A DNA stretch of 64,000 nt from Larix kaempferi (taxonomy: Eukaryota; Streptophyta; Pinopsida; Pinales; Pinaceae). How positions within the stretch are numbered: position 1 is the first letter of the stretch; each line of letters starts with the position of its first letter. The DNA lies in contig BSBM01000370.1 in NCBI GenBank assembly GCA_027924585.1, positions 27,771,501-27,835,500 on the forward strand, written 5' to 3'. This document shows, piece after piece, positions 33,986 through 45,839 of this stretch. The notes beneath the pieces were generated by a model, which saw only the letters and a program-made list of their open reading frames with translations, had not been told where the DNA came from and did no database searches. A program made the position numbers and the translations under genes.

Positions 33986-34446
33986 AACAAATTAGAAGAA
34001 GACTTTTTGATATATGAACATTTTATAAAATAATTATCGAATAAATCTAAATGCACAAATACAAACAATTTGAACATATTATTATATGAGTGTAGTCTAA
34101 ACATGCTATTTTTTCTATCGTTTAAAAAACTATTTTTCATTAAATTTAATAATAAATTTTGGGAATTCTAGATAATAGCTGTCAAACTTGCATAAATTAA
34201 GTATCTATGGGGTTTTTGAGAAGGCTAAATCTAATTCTGCATTAAAAAAAACTAGTTGAGTGGTAGAAATATTTGAATTTAAGAAAAAAATTCACCATAT
34301 TCCAACCAAAAACTGAAGAAAAAGCCAAAAAATTGTTAATTTAATCTCCTTCAATTATATGTTTGACTATATTTAAATTAGATTTCATTATTTATAAAAT
34401 ATTTTGGTAAAATTGAAGGGATACATATTAAACTTGGTCCGTAGTC

Positions 34447-35810
34447 TTTTTTTTTCAACAAAAGAAGTTTCAATTCATTATATTTATAAATGAACTACAT
34501 TGTTCATGGGTCAAGGGTCAAGTAGGTAGATACATAAATTTCTTGTATGTGTACAAGATCCCCATACAAAATACATACAAAATACATAAATATCACTATA
34601 CTAGATAAACTGCTATAAGTAGCAAAACATAAAAAAATTCAAGATATCACATCATTTTGATATATAGCAAGTATGAAATCTATGTATATTGTCCACCACC
34701 ACTAGAATTTTCTTGTTGCAGCATATTTACTTATCTAGGGTGTCAACATGGATCGTTTTTTGTAATTGTGTCATTAGTCATTTCCCATAGATGTCATGAG
34801 CCATCACTCTCCTAGAGACTCGTCTTTAATAGTTGATATACCGTGATGTTTCTTCCTCTATAAATGTGTTGGAAGTTGATATCCTGAAATATGCTTTCCA
34901 TTCTTGGTAGTTCTTCATATAGAGGCTTCAACATTATGTTTTTAGGAAGTCTCTTCATCCTCAACCAATCTATAACTAACATTGAATCCCCGAATACCTA
35001 CAACTTTTGAACCCCTTTTGATAGAGTTAAATGCATTACTAATTTGAGAGTCATCATCTCAACATGACTATTAGTGCTCCTACCAAGACTTGCAGAAAAC
35101 TTAAACCAATGTGAATCTGATATGTATAGGACACCCCCAACTCCTCCCATACTTGGCTCACCTTGTGACGCTCCATCAAAATAAGACCGACTTCCATATC
35201 TGTCAATAATATTTTTTATTATCCTTCTATGTTTTGGAGGTCCCTTATCTTGTGGAAAATTATCAAGGACGGCCACTTTTTGAGGCATATACCTCTAGTG
35301 CAATAGTGATTTCTTTAAAGATTTCCTTCTTCCTAGCAATCCAAGCCCCCCAAATCATTAGAACTGGTAAAGTCTAAAAATCTGTGTAAGCCACATTTTT
35401 CATCCATGCTTGTAAGGCTTCCTGGAGCCCTAGTCCATTCCAAATAAATTGAGTACCCTTTACTTGAGAGGCATAATCTCACATACTGATCATGTATGGA
35501 CATTAGATGAAAAGATGATTAATATTGTCACTGTTTTCTTTTCAAAGAGGGCATATGCCTAGACCACATCTAAGTTTTCTGATTATATTATCTCAAACTA
35601 GTACTTGTCTTGTTAGAGCCAACCACATAAACAACTTTGCCTTCAGTAGACAATTAAATTTCCCTATTAAAGGGTTCCACCAAGTACGCTCAAGTAAGCC
35701 TTCTTCTTCTCTATTCTTCTCTAATGACCCTATATCCCAAGCTAAGGAAGTAGAAACCACCAAGAACTTGGGTTGTAGTTACAAGGAAAAATTTAGGGGT
35801 GCTAATTTTT
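34447..35810 (-). pseudogene. LINE ORF2 3' fragment (zinc-binding region, RNase H, poly-A tail)
   Basis: On the minus strand the order is: a zf-RVT-like segment (WWNPLIGKFNCLLKAKLFMW, then CGLGICPLCKE) at 35800-35510; a broken linker; an RNase H domain at 35220-34900 (YFDGASQGEPSMGGVGGVLY, then NSHVEMMTL, then FGDSMLVIDWL); and a 3' end with a run of A near 34448. Several stops break the frame. Such RNase H domains are typical of plant L1-type LINEs. The 5' part is missing, as is usual after abortive reverse transcription. Confidence 0.85.
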
Positions 35811-36080
35811 GAGGTTTTTTTCCAAAAATATATTCACCATTTTCATTTTTTTTCGAATATGATTCACCCAAATTCCATAGGATTAATTTTTTTTACTCTA
35901 AAAATGTCCAAAATTTCCCCAAAACTATATAAAACCCTTAGAAATTTGAATACTTTTTAAAAAATATCGCCAAACATTTATGGTTGGAAATTTGATAATT
36001 AGTAAGATTTTCCAAGGTTTTTACACTTTAAGAAAATTATGGATCCTTAAAATTTTCCCGTTTCTAGACATCATTTATTT
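35785..36080 (+). repeat. Interspersed AT-rich repeat, copy A
   Basis: Shares extended similarity with 50850-51140 in the same orientation: AATATGATTCACC, GGATTAA...TTTTTACTCTAAAAAT, AACTATATAAA, TTTGAATA, GGTTGGAAATTTG and ATGGATCCTT occur in the same order. Confidence 0.8.
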
Positions 36081-36089
36081 TTATTTTTA

Positions 36090-36262
36090 AATTAGAATGT
36101 TGAAATGTTGCATATAGGTGCCGCATACTCGGACTTTACCAAACTTATTTTTAAATTGAAATGTTGCATATATAGGTTCCTTGTACTCATCCGGACTTTA
36201 CCAAACTTATTTTTAAATTGGAATGTTGAAATGTTGCATATAGGTACCTCGTACTAAGTCGA
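36090..36262 (+). repeat. Tandem repeat, three copies of ~60-75 bp
   Basis: TATTTTTAAATT(A/G)... AATGTTGAAATGTTGCATAT, a TAGGT box, and GGACTTTACCAAACT recur at about 36080, 36142 and 36205. Confidence 0.75.
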
Positions 36263-36265
36263 ACT

Positions 36266-36530
36266 TTTTTTTCAAAAGAAAAATGCAATACCATTATATA
36301 AATAGTATGATGTGAAATACAAAGAATATAACATATACAATTGAATGTTTTCCAAGGGCCCGAAATAGGGCAACATCCAAAGAGCACAATAAACTGCCAA
36401 ACCTAGTAAAGGTCCAACCAAGGGACTGAAAAACAACCCAAAAAGGGCCCCAAAGACCAAACAAAGGCCCGCTGAAAAGGATCCCAGCAGCTAGCAAAAT
36501 CCAGAGATGATACGGGAGAGGCCCACCCAT
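36266..36530 (-). pseudogene. Probable LINE 3' tail
   Basis: The minus strand shows a T/G-rich, hydrophobic, untidy frame (LAAGILFSGPLFGLWGPF) ending in TTTCTTTTGAAAAAAAAG at 36266-36275. This is like the ends of other LINE copies in the window (34447, 50232). No core domain is present, so the call rests on composition and the poly-A end. Confidence 0.4.
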
Positions 36531-36534
36531 CCAA

Positions 36535-37260
36535 GAACCACTGAGGCATTTCCTCAGAAAGATTCAAAGTTCAAAGTCTCATCAATTATCCTATTCTGTG
36601 CAAAACCTGTGATCATCGAATTCCATGAGACCCTATTTCTTTACGGCATTTTCTCAAAAAATGAGTCCCAGAGCCTCATCATCAAATCCATTATGTGCAT
36701 ACCCGCAGTCATTTCAATTTATGAAACCACATTCCGTTTAGTTTTTTCCTTAGAGTTTTAGGGCCTCCTCAATAAGCTCATTCTATGCATATTTTGCAAG
36801 CATTTCATTCCATGAGACCATGTCCCTCTAGAAAATTTTATCAAACAAGTTGTGTACAATCCTTATTCCCTTTGGCACATTTGATCAAACATGTTGTGTA
36901 CAATCTCTATATCCCGACCATATCATACAATCCTTATATCTACAAAGGAAGCCATCGAATTGTTGAAGAGATGATGATTCACATACCCTAGAAGGAGATT
37001 GAAAAACGCGAAGCGATTGGGTTGAAAACTTGCTCGTCACAATAGGCAGAAGAATTTCAAGGCCTCTTGATGAGGTCAGTGCTTGGCATAAGCTTAAATC
37101 ATGACAGTCCATGAACAAACATCTCATTCATGTATTTGATAAAAGACTCTGTGAGCGTCCACCACACTCCTGCACTTAACATACATGATGATGTTGATAA
37201 TTGTGTTGCCCAAAACTATGTCCCCTAGAAATCTAAGTTTATTGATGTTAGTGTGGATTC
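36535..37260 (-). pseudogene. Pentatricopeptide-repeat (PPR) gene remnant
   Basis: Minus-strand translation, across frames and stops, gives successive PPR repeats of the PLS type: GNTIINIIMYVKCRS with VVDAHRVFYQIHE and DVCSWTVMI at about 37215-37110; EALKFF with FQPNRFAFF; RDMVSWNEMLAKYA with NELIEEALKL at about 36830-36765; and later YAHNGFDDEALGL and MITGFAQNRI-like segments down to about 36560. PLS-type PPR proteins bind organellar RNA and often guide C-to-U editing. Many stops and frameshifts show that this copy is dead. Its N-terminal part may be lost near 37260, where retroelement sequence takes over. Confidence 0.75.
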
Positions 37261-37464
37261 CACTGCCCTCTGATAAGACTTTTTTTTAATGCAACCCAGC
37301 AAGAGATCAACATATCTAGCAATGGACTTTGTAATCATCCAACTAATGATCCCATCCTTTTCCTCTTCTTGTGATTGCAGAAATGCTGTGGGATCGCCAT
37401 TGCTATGTTTTTTTTTAAGGATGGGAAATGACCAAATCCAAGTGAAGGTTTTTTCAAGGGTTCT

Positions 37465-38760
37465 CTATCAAATCACAACATTACCTTGTTGCCTCCCTTC
37501 CCCTCATCCTTCATAGGAAGTAATCTAAAATTTCTTCCTTCCTTCTCAGATTGGTAAGTGATCCTTTTGCCATCATGTAACGCTAACACATCACCATCAA
37601 ATTGCCATGGCCTTTCTAACAAGACATGGAAAGCATCCATCAGAAACACATCATACAAAAAATTCCTCATGGTAATCTCCACTATGAAAACTTATAAGCA
37701 TTACTTTGAAACGATGACTGTATGTCCCTTTTGCAACAAAGAAACACGGTCAGCATTAGGATGTGGTGTACATTTCACATCTAAGTTTTCAATGACCTCT
37801 ACAAAACCTAAATTATATATTCTACCTCCATCTATAATCAAATTACGGTACTTACCTCTTAATTTGCGCTTGGTTTGGAGGATATATTTCTTTGTTTAGG
37901 CCCCTTCTCAAGTTGCTTGTTGTGTTGTAGCAGTATTTTTCGTAACATCAAGTTCTCTCCTTGTTCATGTTGCACTTCCTATACATGGTCTTCAACTACA
38001 TCTTCTGTTGCCTTTGCAACATTCACTCTTGAGTCTTTATTTATTTCAGCACCCAAAGTCTCCAAGGATTCATAGGTTCAATGCCCTTGTGTTCCGCACT
38101 TGAAACAAGTGTCTTTAAATCCACTGCTTCTAACCTGACCTCTTCCAAATCGTCTTCCTCTTTCACCATAGTTTCCTTTTCCAACATCATTGTCACTGAT
38201 CGCTCCTCATTTGACTGCTCCCTTTCAGTGGCTTGATATCTCTTTCCTCTCAGGGTTTGTTGTCTCCTTTTTAACTTTCTTTCATCCCTAGTACAAGTTT
38301 ATATGTCTCTGCTATTGACCAGAATTTCATCATATAAATGTCGTCTTGAATGGCAGACATCAACCCAATCATATATCTAACAACTGATTTCGGGACATTC
38401 CTTGTTCTTCCCCGACCTTATAGATATTCTAGAAAATTATTTGGTATACTTTTTGATGGACTTCTCCCTTTGTTTGAAATAATTCAACCTATGTAACAAA
38501 ATCAATTCAAAATCAAAGGGAAAAAATACACTTTTCAACTTGGTCACCATCCTTCTCCAATTCTTGATCTTTTATTTTCTTTGCCCTTTCCAATGTAACT
38601 GTAGCCTATCACACCATAAAGAAGCATGTCCTATCAGTTATGCAACAATGTAGAAATCAAGTCAAAATCTATATGTTGTTTAAAATTTTGAAAAGCATGC
38701 AACCCTTACAAGGTGAAAATCGATGAAGGTAACCCATGCCCAATCACATAAATTTTGGGC
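37465..38760 (-). pseudogene. Ty3/gypsy gag-protease fragment
   Basis: On the minus strand, from high to low coordinates: a gag C-terminal helix region (VVRYMIGLMSAIQDDI), a zinc-knuckle start CFKCGTQGH at about 38110-38085, then the linker to the protease region with LIIDGG. It ends with MDAFHVLLERPWQFDGD and the following HDGKR near 37630-37560. These are landmarks of plant gypsy Pol. Several stops and shifts break the frame, and no reverse transcriptase core follows downstream, where PPR-like sequence begins instead. Confidence 0.8.
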
Positions 38761-38882
38761 GTTTTTTAGAAGATGGATTATTCCTTCTTAAAAAATCCTA
38801 GAGAGACTTTAATTAATCTAAAAAAATCATCATATACACTGTCGAGTAAATTAATTAGTGGAAAAACTATACGTACTCTCCA

Positions 38883-39300
38883 TTAAAATTCTTTCTCAAA
38901 TGTGGTAGGAATCTTGCTGAAAGTTATAGTGCCACATTTACCAAAAATTAGAGCAAATGGCTGTAGGTGACAATGGTGTTTTTCTCCCAAATGAAAAATT
39001 GATTTTGGCTGAAATTTTTCCTGGTTATTCCCTTCACTATAATACATCTCCACACCAAAAATCAGAGTAAATGGATGCACGAATATCGAGATAAAGGAAA
39101 ATTGGCTGTAGGTTACGAGAGCCGATTTCTCCAAATCTATGCAGCGGAGTTGGCTGTAGGTTACGAGAGCCGATTTCTCCAAATCTATGCAGCGGAGTGA
39201 CATGAAATTTACTGAGGTTGTTCATCTCGGTGCAATTCTTATTAATTCCAAATTTCATGTCATTTGGATGAACGGTTTTTAAAAAATATGTCCATTTCAA
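38883..39300 (-). other. Open frames with internal peptide repeats, origin unknown
   Basis: The minus strand is open for 106 codons and contains recurring LEK...LVTYSQF / HLGEKHHCHLQPFALIFGK-like segments. I do not recognise the protein. It may be spurious frame structure in a minisatellite-derived sequence near the gypsy fragment. Confidence 0.25.
39104..39199. repeat. 48-bp exact-looking tandem duplication
   Basis: GGCTGTAGGTTACGAGAGCC begins at 39104 and again at 39152, with no visible difference over the unit. It lies in a minus-strand open frame of 106 codons (39203-38883), where it duplicates 16 residues (LRCIDLEKSALVTYSQ). Confidence 0.9.
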
Positions 39301-40397
39301 GATTTTGACAATTGACTGCTTAAAAATTAGTCAATCTACTATTCAAGGAACTATGAATTGGTTAATGTTCAATTGATCTTGAAGTCCACTAAGGTTCTTT
39401 TTATTTTAAATAAGTTAGGCTTAGATTTAACATTGATGCATGAAACATTATGATCTCTATTTTTATTGTGTATAAGGTCATTTGCAAACCATTGTTAATA
39501 TCATCCTCCTCCAACTCAACCTAAGCATTGAAAACTCTACAAAGATCTTACAAGTATTTAGTCAATTGATATTATGTTAAATTGTGGTCGAGCAACATCT
39601 ATGAAATGGGGTAAATTGTTATGTCAAAATCAACTTTTTACAATGTATTATGTATTTTTGATATTGACTAGCAAAGCATTGGAATGCTCTTGACTGGGGT
39701 AATCAATTTCTGAAACTGATATTATGATGAAAGGTTGTTCAAATATATTTTACAAGCTTTAACTCATGTTGATGTGTATCTGAAGTGATGAATCCTTGCT
39801 CATAGGATTGCACCTATAAAGTACACTTATGCAGAAGCAACAATTAATTTGGCCCTGAGTTTATTCAAGTCAACAATGGCATAGGGTGAAGATTCACTCT
39901 ATTAGTTCCTCTTGTTGTGCTTTCCCACCAAATTTACTTTTAATACTTTGGATTCTTGTGTGTGACCATTGGTGGGTGCTCCATCTCAACACTTGTCATA
40001 AATGTCTCTATTGGATAAAAGTATGGTGTCCTGACTGTGAAGACACATCACACACACTGACATGAGATGGCTCATCATTTGTGTCTTGAAGGTCTCCTCC
40101 TCCTAGTCCAATAACTTATTTTGACACAGCTCTAGGCTAGTTGCATGCTAATGCATCCTTAACTAATGCTTGGATGAGCCCATGGTGAGAGAGAGAGAAA
40201 TCAACCACCCACCTTGGAGTCCTTGAGCCATATGTTGATTTAACGATGATGAAAAATAAGGAATCTTGGTTGGTTGATTATAACTATGATGATAAACAAT
40301 TATAAACAATGAAAAGGTGATAAGAAATCACATTTGACAAATGAACTTCACAAGTAATGTACTTAATGATGGATCATATCATTGCAATAATTGAATA
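39301..40397. other. Intergenic DNA, nothing recognised
   Basis: No long reading frame, RNA gene or clear repeat was seen. Confidence 0.4.
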
Positions 40398-40889
40398 CCA
40401 TAAGTTACACCAAGATGAATCATATCAATAGAAATAAATGCAAGTTTGATATAAGTTAATATCTCATAAGGAACGCCAAAGTGAGATATGATATGTTGTA
40501 TAATGAAGTTTATCCCTTTCTCTACTCATTCCTAAGTAGATCAAATTCCTCCCATACCATAAAGTATTAGTTAGCGGTAAGGATAAAAGCACAATCATCA
40601 CTTAACTTGGTTAGGAAATTGGCCTAATAAATCCTTGTCCCACCATAAGTTACACCAAGATGAATCATATCAATAGAAATAAATGCAAGTTTGATATAAG
40701 TTAATATCTCATAAGGAACGCCAAAGTGAGATATGATATATTGTATAATGAAGTTTATCCCTTTCTCTACTCATTCCTAAGTAGATCAAATTCCTCCCAT
40801 CCCATAAAGTATCAGTTAGCGGTAAGGATAAAAGCACAATCATCACTTAACTTGGTTAGGAAATTGGCCTAATAAATCCTTGTCCCATC
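40398..40889 (+). repeat. Recent 245-bp tandem duplication
   Basis: The unit CCATAAGTTACACCAAGATG... to ...AATCCTTGTCCCA occurs at 40398-40642 and 40643-40889. I counted only about three substitutions between copies (GTTGTATA/ATTGTATA, ATACC/ATCCC, TATTAG/TATCAG), so it is young or gene-converted. Confidence 0.93.
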
Positions 40890-43330
40890 TTATGTATGAA
40901 AGTTCAGCTTCAATACGCTTAAGAGGCAATGTTGTTGATTTTTGTTTTTCTATGAAGCGTTGCATGTCTCACACTTTAGCCCCAACAAATGAGCATCCTA
41001 GAGAAAGGAAAGCCTATAATAACCAACATGTAATACTTTGGTTGCAGTGGTTTTGGCTAGAAAGACCCACCACACACCCCAAAATGACATTTTTTCAAGG
41101 ACAATTTGCGGCTGGTACAGGGTAAGACATTAGGACAACACTCAAACTTCTTCTTGTATGACATATCATACTACTTGCAAGCAAAGGATTCACTCAACCT
41201 TAGCATCCATGTCCAATGGACATAAACCAATGGTAAAAAATGGACAATTGAGTAGCCAACACACTTTCATTTGCCAAGGCTTTGAAAGCTATTAACTCCT
41301 ATAAAAGGAGGGGTTATGAAATCTTTGAAGACTTTGAAATCTATCTACTCTAACTCATGACCAGAAGAAACTCTGTTTTTCTCAGTTCTCATTTTCTGTT
41401 CTTGTTCATACACAATCCACGATCTCCACATTCTAACATCTCAGAGGTACAGGGGCAAGAAGTTACATTACGCAGCCACCTTCCACATGATTATGAAGGC
41501 TTTACTTTGTCACATACATTTGGTCATATCATCCTACACATTCTCAATCCTTTGCATAACATTAATATGTTTTAGAGCATTTTCACACACTTTGTTTATC
41601 TTTTCAATCTCAAAATCGAATGTACCTCCAACGCATATCTTGTATCATATTCCTTTCTGCAATTTACTCCATCTATTGCTGTCTGTAAAAATATTTAATC
41701 ACATTGCTAATTTTTTGTATTGATAATTCCTGCAAATTTAGATGAAAGACAACCCAACTTCGAAGTGAACAACACACAAGCCCAAAAACTTGCTTAGCCT
41801 CGGACCATGATTTCATTGCTTAAAATTTAGGCCAAAACGTAATCCTCCCATCAGCAAATTTGGCTATGCTTCAACAATATTCTGGATGCACTCATATGGA
41901 CCCTGAACTTTGCTCAGCTACATGTCACGATTTCAAAGCTTCTCTAGCCCAACAACACTTCTATGCATTTTATTCCTGCAATCAAATACAAGAACAAATG
42001 CCCAAAACCTTTTTTTATCTCTGTAATCTCTTTTTGAAAGAACAAAAACGAATATGTTTTGCGATCCACATACAAAGACACAATTGTTATCTCAACTAAA
42101 CAAAAGGGCAATCTACAATTTGCACATTTTCATCCAACGACTTGTTGATGACATATTCGATGATTTGGCCAGAAAGGAGCGACGACGACTGACTTCTGGG
42201 CCAAATCGTCCGAATCCATACCCTACTCTTAAATGCAATGACTACATGCATGCTACAAAATTAAAGTTGAAAAAAATCAGGTTTGCACTATAAATATACA
42301 TATTGATTAATAATTTTTTTATAATATGGAAGCAACTTCCAAATCGTGAACATTTATAAAATTATTATAAATTACTTTAATTAAAAAGATTTACAATTAA
42401 AATAATGGAAATATAGGATTTGATTTCTTAACTAAATCAAAGTTATAAATTTTGATTTGATATTAGGTATTATTAGTCCCTGCTCCGCAGGGAATATAGC
42501 GATCGGTTGGTCGTCATATTCCTTTGACTTTCTTTTTTTAATTTATTAGCCTCATGTTTAACTAAAGTTTTAAAAAAAATTAATATTAAAATGATTTTTT
42601 AACAATTAATTTTATTTTTTTTAATTTTCTAAATTAGATTATCTAATTTTGTGATTGGTGCCGTACAAAGAATAGACTATTTTCTCCTGCTGTGCAAAAT
42701 AATTTTTATAATTATAAAAATATTAAAAATTGAAAAATTAAAAAAATAACAAAAAAACGCCACGTAAACAATCATTTATTAATGAAATTGGTTTAAATGT
42801 GGTACATTAGTGGTTGATTTGACGTGGACCATCTTTGCCGTTATTGTTTTACACTCATTATCCCAACTCTTCACTCAATCATTATTATTTTGCATTAATT
42901 ATCCTTGACTCTAGTTGATGGCTCGAGAGTGGCGCATTTACTTCACCTTCAATGGCTCGAGCGTAGGCGCATTCACATTCATCATTTTATTGCTCACCGA
43001 GCTTCTTAGTATAACTAAGAAGCAATGATAAATTCTGCCTCAAGAAAGGTGCATCAACACCCACTCTTGCAGTCCCCGTTGCTCTCAAATGTTAGTTGAC
43101 TCCAAATCCCATCAAAGCATTAGCGGTTCTAATGCTTTAATATGAAAATAAATATAGTACTTGGATATTTATCATTGGTTGCTTGAATATTAAGGAAATT
43201 CATAAAATCTTGGTGAGTTGAGTCGAAGATATGCCGTACTTGCATGTTTATTAAAGAAATTTAAAAAAATCCAATATTTATCTTTGGAACTTGGAGGATT
43301 AAAAAAATTACACTAGTTATTCTATATTAG
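40890..43330. other. Intergenic DNA, no gene recognised
   Basis: Short open frames lack motifs. A small GC hairpin (CCCTGCTCCGCAGGG) lies near 42479-42493 in otherwise AT-rich DNA. Confidence 0.35.
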
Positions 43331-43357
43331 TAATGTCGAAGATATGCAATACTAAAT

Positions 43358-43450
43358 CTATGCACATATCTCCATGTGCATATCCCCATGCAATATGCAC
43401 ATATCCCCATGAAGCTAGAAATGCAATATGCACATATCCCCATGCAATTT
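43358..43450 (+). repeat. GCACATATCCCCATG minisatellite-like repeat
   Basis: TGCACATATC(T/C)CCATG occurs four times between about 43360 and 43445 with variable spacers. Confidence 0.75.
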
Positions 43451-43589
43451 GCATATTTATTATTTTGATGGGTCTAGCTTTGACGACGGATCCTATCTCT
43501 ATGCTCTATGCACATATAGCCTGTAGACAATATTAGTGGCAATAGTTAACTAGTCCATACTTCAACTATGAATAAATAAGAAGTAACAT

Positions 43590-43915
43590 GCTTTGCAAGA
43601 TCTTCAAGCAAGGAGTTTCATTGGGTCATTTCTCCAATACAATACTATGCAAAATCTTGGAGCAAGGAGTCTCACTGGAGCAATAGTATGCAGGGTCTTC
43701 AAGCAAGGATATATTGTAAGTACATCATTTTTGTTTCTAAATCATGTTGGCATAAGAAAATATAGCGTCTTTCATTTCTATTCTAAAAAATAATGTTGGC
43801 AATAACAAAATCCAAGTAAAATATTCAGTTATTGTGCTGTGTGAATGAATGTGTTGTGCTGTGTGAATGAATAATGCAGTTATTGTGCTGTGTGTGAATA
43901 TGCAGATTATACAGC
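43590..43915 (+). repeat. Small local duplications
   Basis: CTTCAAGCAAGGA / CTTGGAGCAAGGAGT with CATTGG or CACTGG recurs three times at 43605-43710. GTTATTGTGCTGTGTGAATGA and variants recur three times at 43835-43900. Confidence 0.6.
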
Positions 43916-44239
43916 AAGGCAATTGTGGTAGCGTATATCAATAGTCGACATCTTTAATCAATCTCAGTGCATACAAATCTCAATATAGGTATGTCCTAAT
44001 GTTCAAGATCCACTTTAAACTCGGTTTCAAAAAATCAAAATATCTCTAAGCAATATGAAAGCATGTGTTAAAAATTTCATTATAACAACTAATTTCTGAA
44101 AGAACATGGAAGTAGGGTATATAAACCTTGCACCTATGTCACGAAAAATGAGTGTTGAATAGCCATGGTCAGGCGGCAGGCCGTGAGCCATGTTAGCCAT
44201 GGTCATCCCGAACAGGTGTGGCCGCATTTGTCCAAAGAA

Positions 44240-44240
<1 letters not shown>

Positions 44241-44289
<49 letters not shown>
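44241..44289. repeat. (TA)n microsatellite
   Basis: About 24 uninterrupted TA units. Confidence 0.98.
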
Positions 44290-44292
<3 letters not shown>

Positions 44293-44589
44293 CTAACCTT
44301 GAGTGAATGAGAATACAAAAAAATTATTTAAAATCCCTGAAGCTGGAAAAAAAAAGAGAATGCAAAATGTATGCAATGAGCAATTCAGCAGCAATGGCAT
44401 CGCTATTTTTAGTAGTCCCTGTCGTGCTTGATGAGAATCACCATTCAATCCTTTTCAACCAAACTGATTTTCAGTTTTGGATCTATCACCCGGGGGAACG
44501 GAAACGTCTTAGTTGGTGGTTTTGATAATGATTGAATGTGAAAGCTTGTGGGAACCATGTCCCCAAGGATTAGCCATTTGTGGGAACGT

Positions 44590-45033
44590 TTAAGCCCTCG
44601 TCAAGGGATGCCCTTCTCTAGACCCCATGGGATTCACATAGCTCTTCACACTGTCATGAAAAAAAGAAAATTGTCCCTGCCCCATGAATGCCTGAGCTGG
44701 ATATGGTACCACCAATTCTAGGGCCATACCCTTCAGGAAGGAATCCACCGGGGGTGGTTGATTATTTCCCTCATTAGGATTCATCCAAAGGGGGTTATTT
44801 TTGTTTTTCAAAATGGGTATGCTATTTCCAGGTCCATTGGATGGGGGACTGGGTACCCTCGATTGTGGGGTAATTGGGTAGGGCACCTTTTGTTTTTCTT
44901 CACAACGAGACTCACTTGGAGGTTTGTTTTCAATGCCTGAGCATGCACCCAACTGGGACATGTTCGTCATGCGCTTCCTAGCAAGTCGATGGCGTTTCCC
45001 AAACATACTTCTTTCTCTAAATGATCCCAACAC
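44590..45033 (-). other. Unidentified ORF of up to 147 codons
   Basis: The minus-strand frame has an ATG-started core (MFGKRHRLARKRMTNMSQLG), a Pro/Ser/Asn-rich middle (PPSNGPGNSIPILKNKNNPL) and the end VDSFLKGMALELVVPYPAQ followed by FMGQGQFSFF. The basic start and a terminal FLK...FM..G...F layout faintly recall plant FCS-like zinc finger proteins, but none of the four zinc-binding cysteines is present. It could equally be chance or the remnant of a lost gene. A GC-balanced leader-like region lies upstream at 45050-45330. Confidence 0.3.
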
Positions 45034-45839
45034 ACATATTCATAACTGCTAAAATCTATAAACGCATCATCAAAATACGCCAAAAATCAGCCGATCCCTG
45101 CACATTCTTCATATATTCTGATCAGTTCCTTTTACAGGCAGTCGATTTCCTCCATGAAGAAAATCAGAAATGCAACACATAAAAGGAGTCCTTGCATCTT
45201 GAACACAGTCTGGTCGAACCCCGATATTTAGCAGTTCCGATAGATTCAAAGTCATAGAGAGAGGGCGGGGGGCGAGACCGAGATTTCCATAACAATTTTA
45301 AAATAAACGTGGGTTCCCGCTAAATTTAAAAAAGGAAAGAAAAATTGTCTTCAAGCCAAGGCCGAAGGCCACGCCATAGACACAAACTTGAAAGACAACG
45401 GGCCTACCATTTGGAGCGTGCTGTGTGGGCGTGATTCTCACAGGAGGTACCAATGTTTCCATACTCGACAACTCTCTGAATGTTGCACGCTATGTCGTGC
45501 CCAGCAAGGGAGAAAGTGGTCCTTAAATGAGCCGCTAAGTGTTCATTATCCTCAATTAGAGGCGTAGGTATGGCTACCATGACCATGCTCACCGACTAGC
45601 TTCCATGCGTAGATGAGGGGGCTGAGATAGTGACCGTATGGGTGAGCCTGCAGGGAGAACCCCATCGTAGGGAAGATGTCATGAATGTTGCAGTTGACTG
45701 GGGGAAAAAGTTGTTCACTCTCATAAATTTTGGGCCAAAAATGGAAAATTTGGCTTGAAGGAGGGGAGCTAAGGTGTCGCCTGAGTAGGGTCCCACTGGA
45801 GAAGCCATGCGTTGCTCATGTAAGGATGTAGTGGCATGC

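Noticed and set aside
42470-42500. CCCTGCTCCGCAGGG hairpin as a terminator or RNA gene
   Set aside because: It is short and isolated, with no adjoining gene and no U-tract logic relevant to a plant nuclear locus.
45200-45240. GGTCGAACCCC as a tRNA B-box
   Set aside because: No matching A-box or cloverleaf could be formed around it.
45404-45808. Two minus-strand frames (62 and 70 codons) between the orphan ORF and the P450
   Set aside because: No motif, and only short open lengths; they are probably part of the sequence that replaced the P450 3' half.
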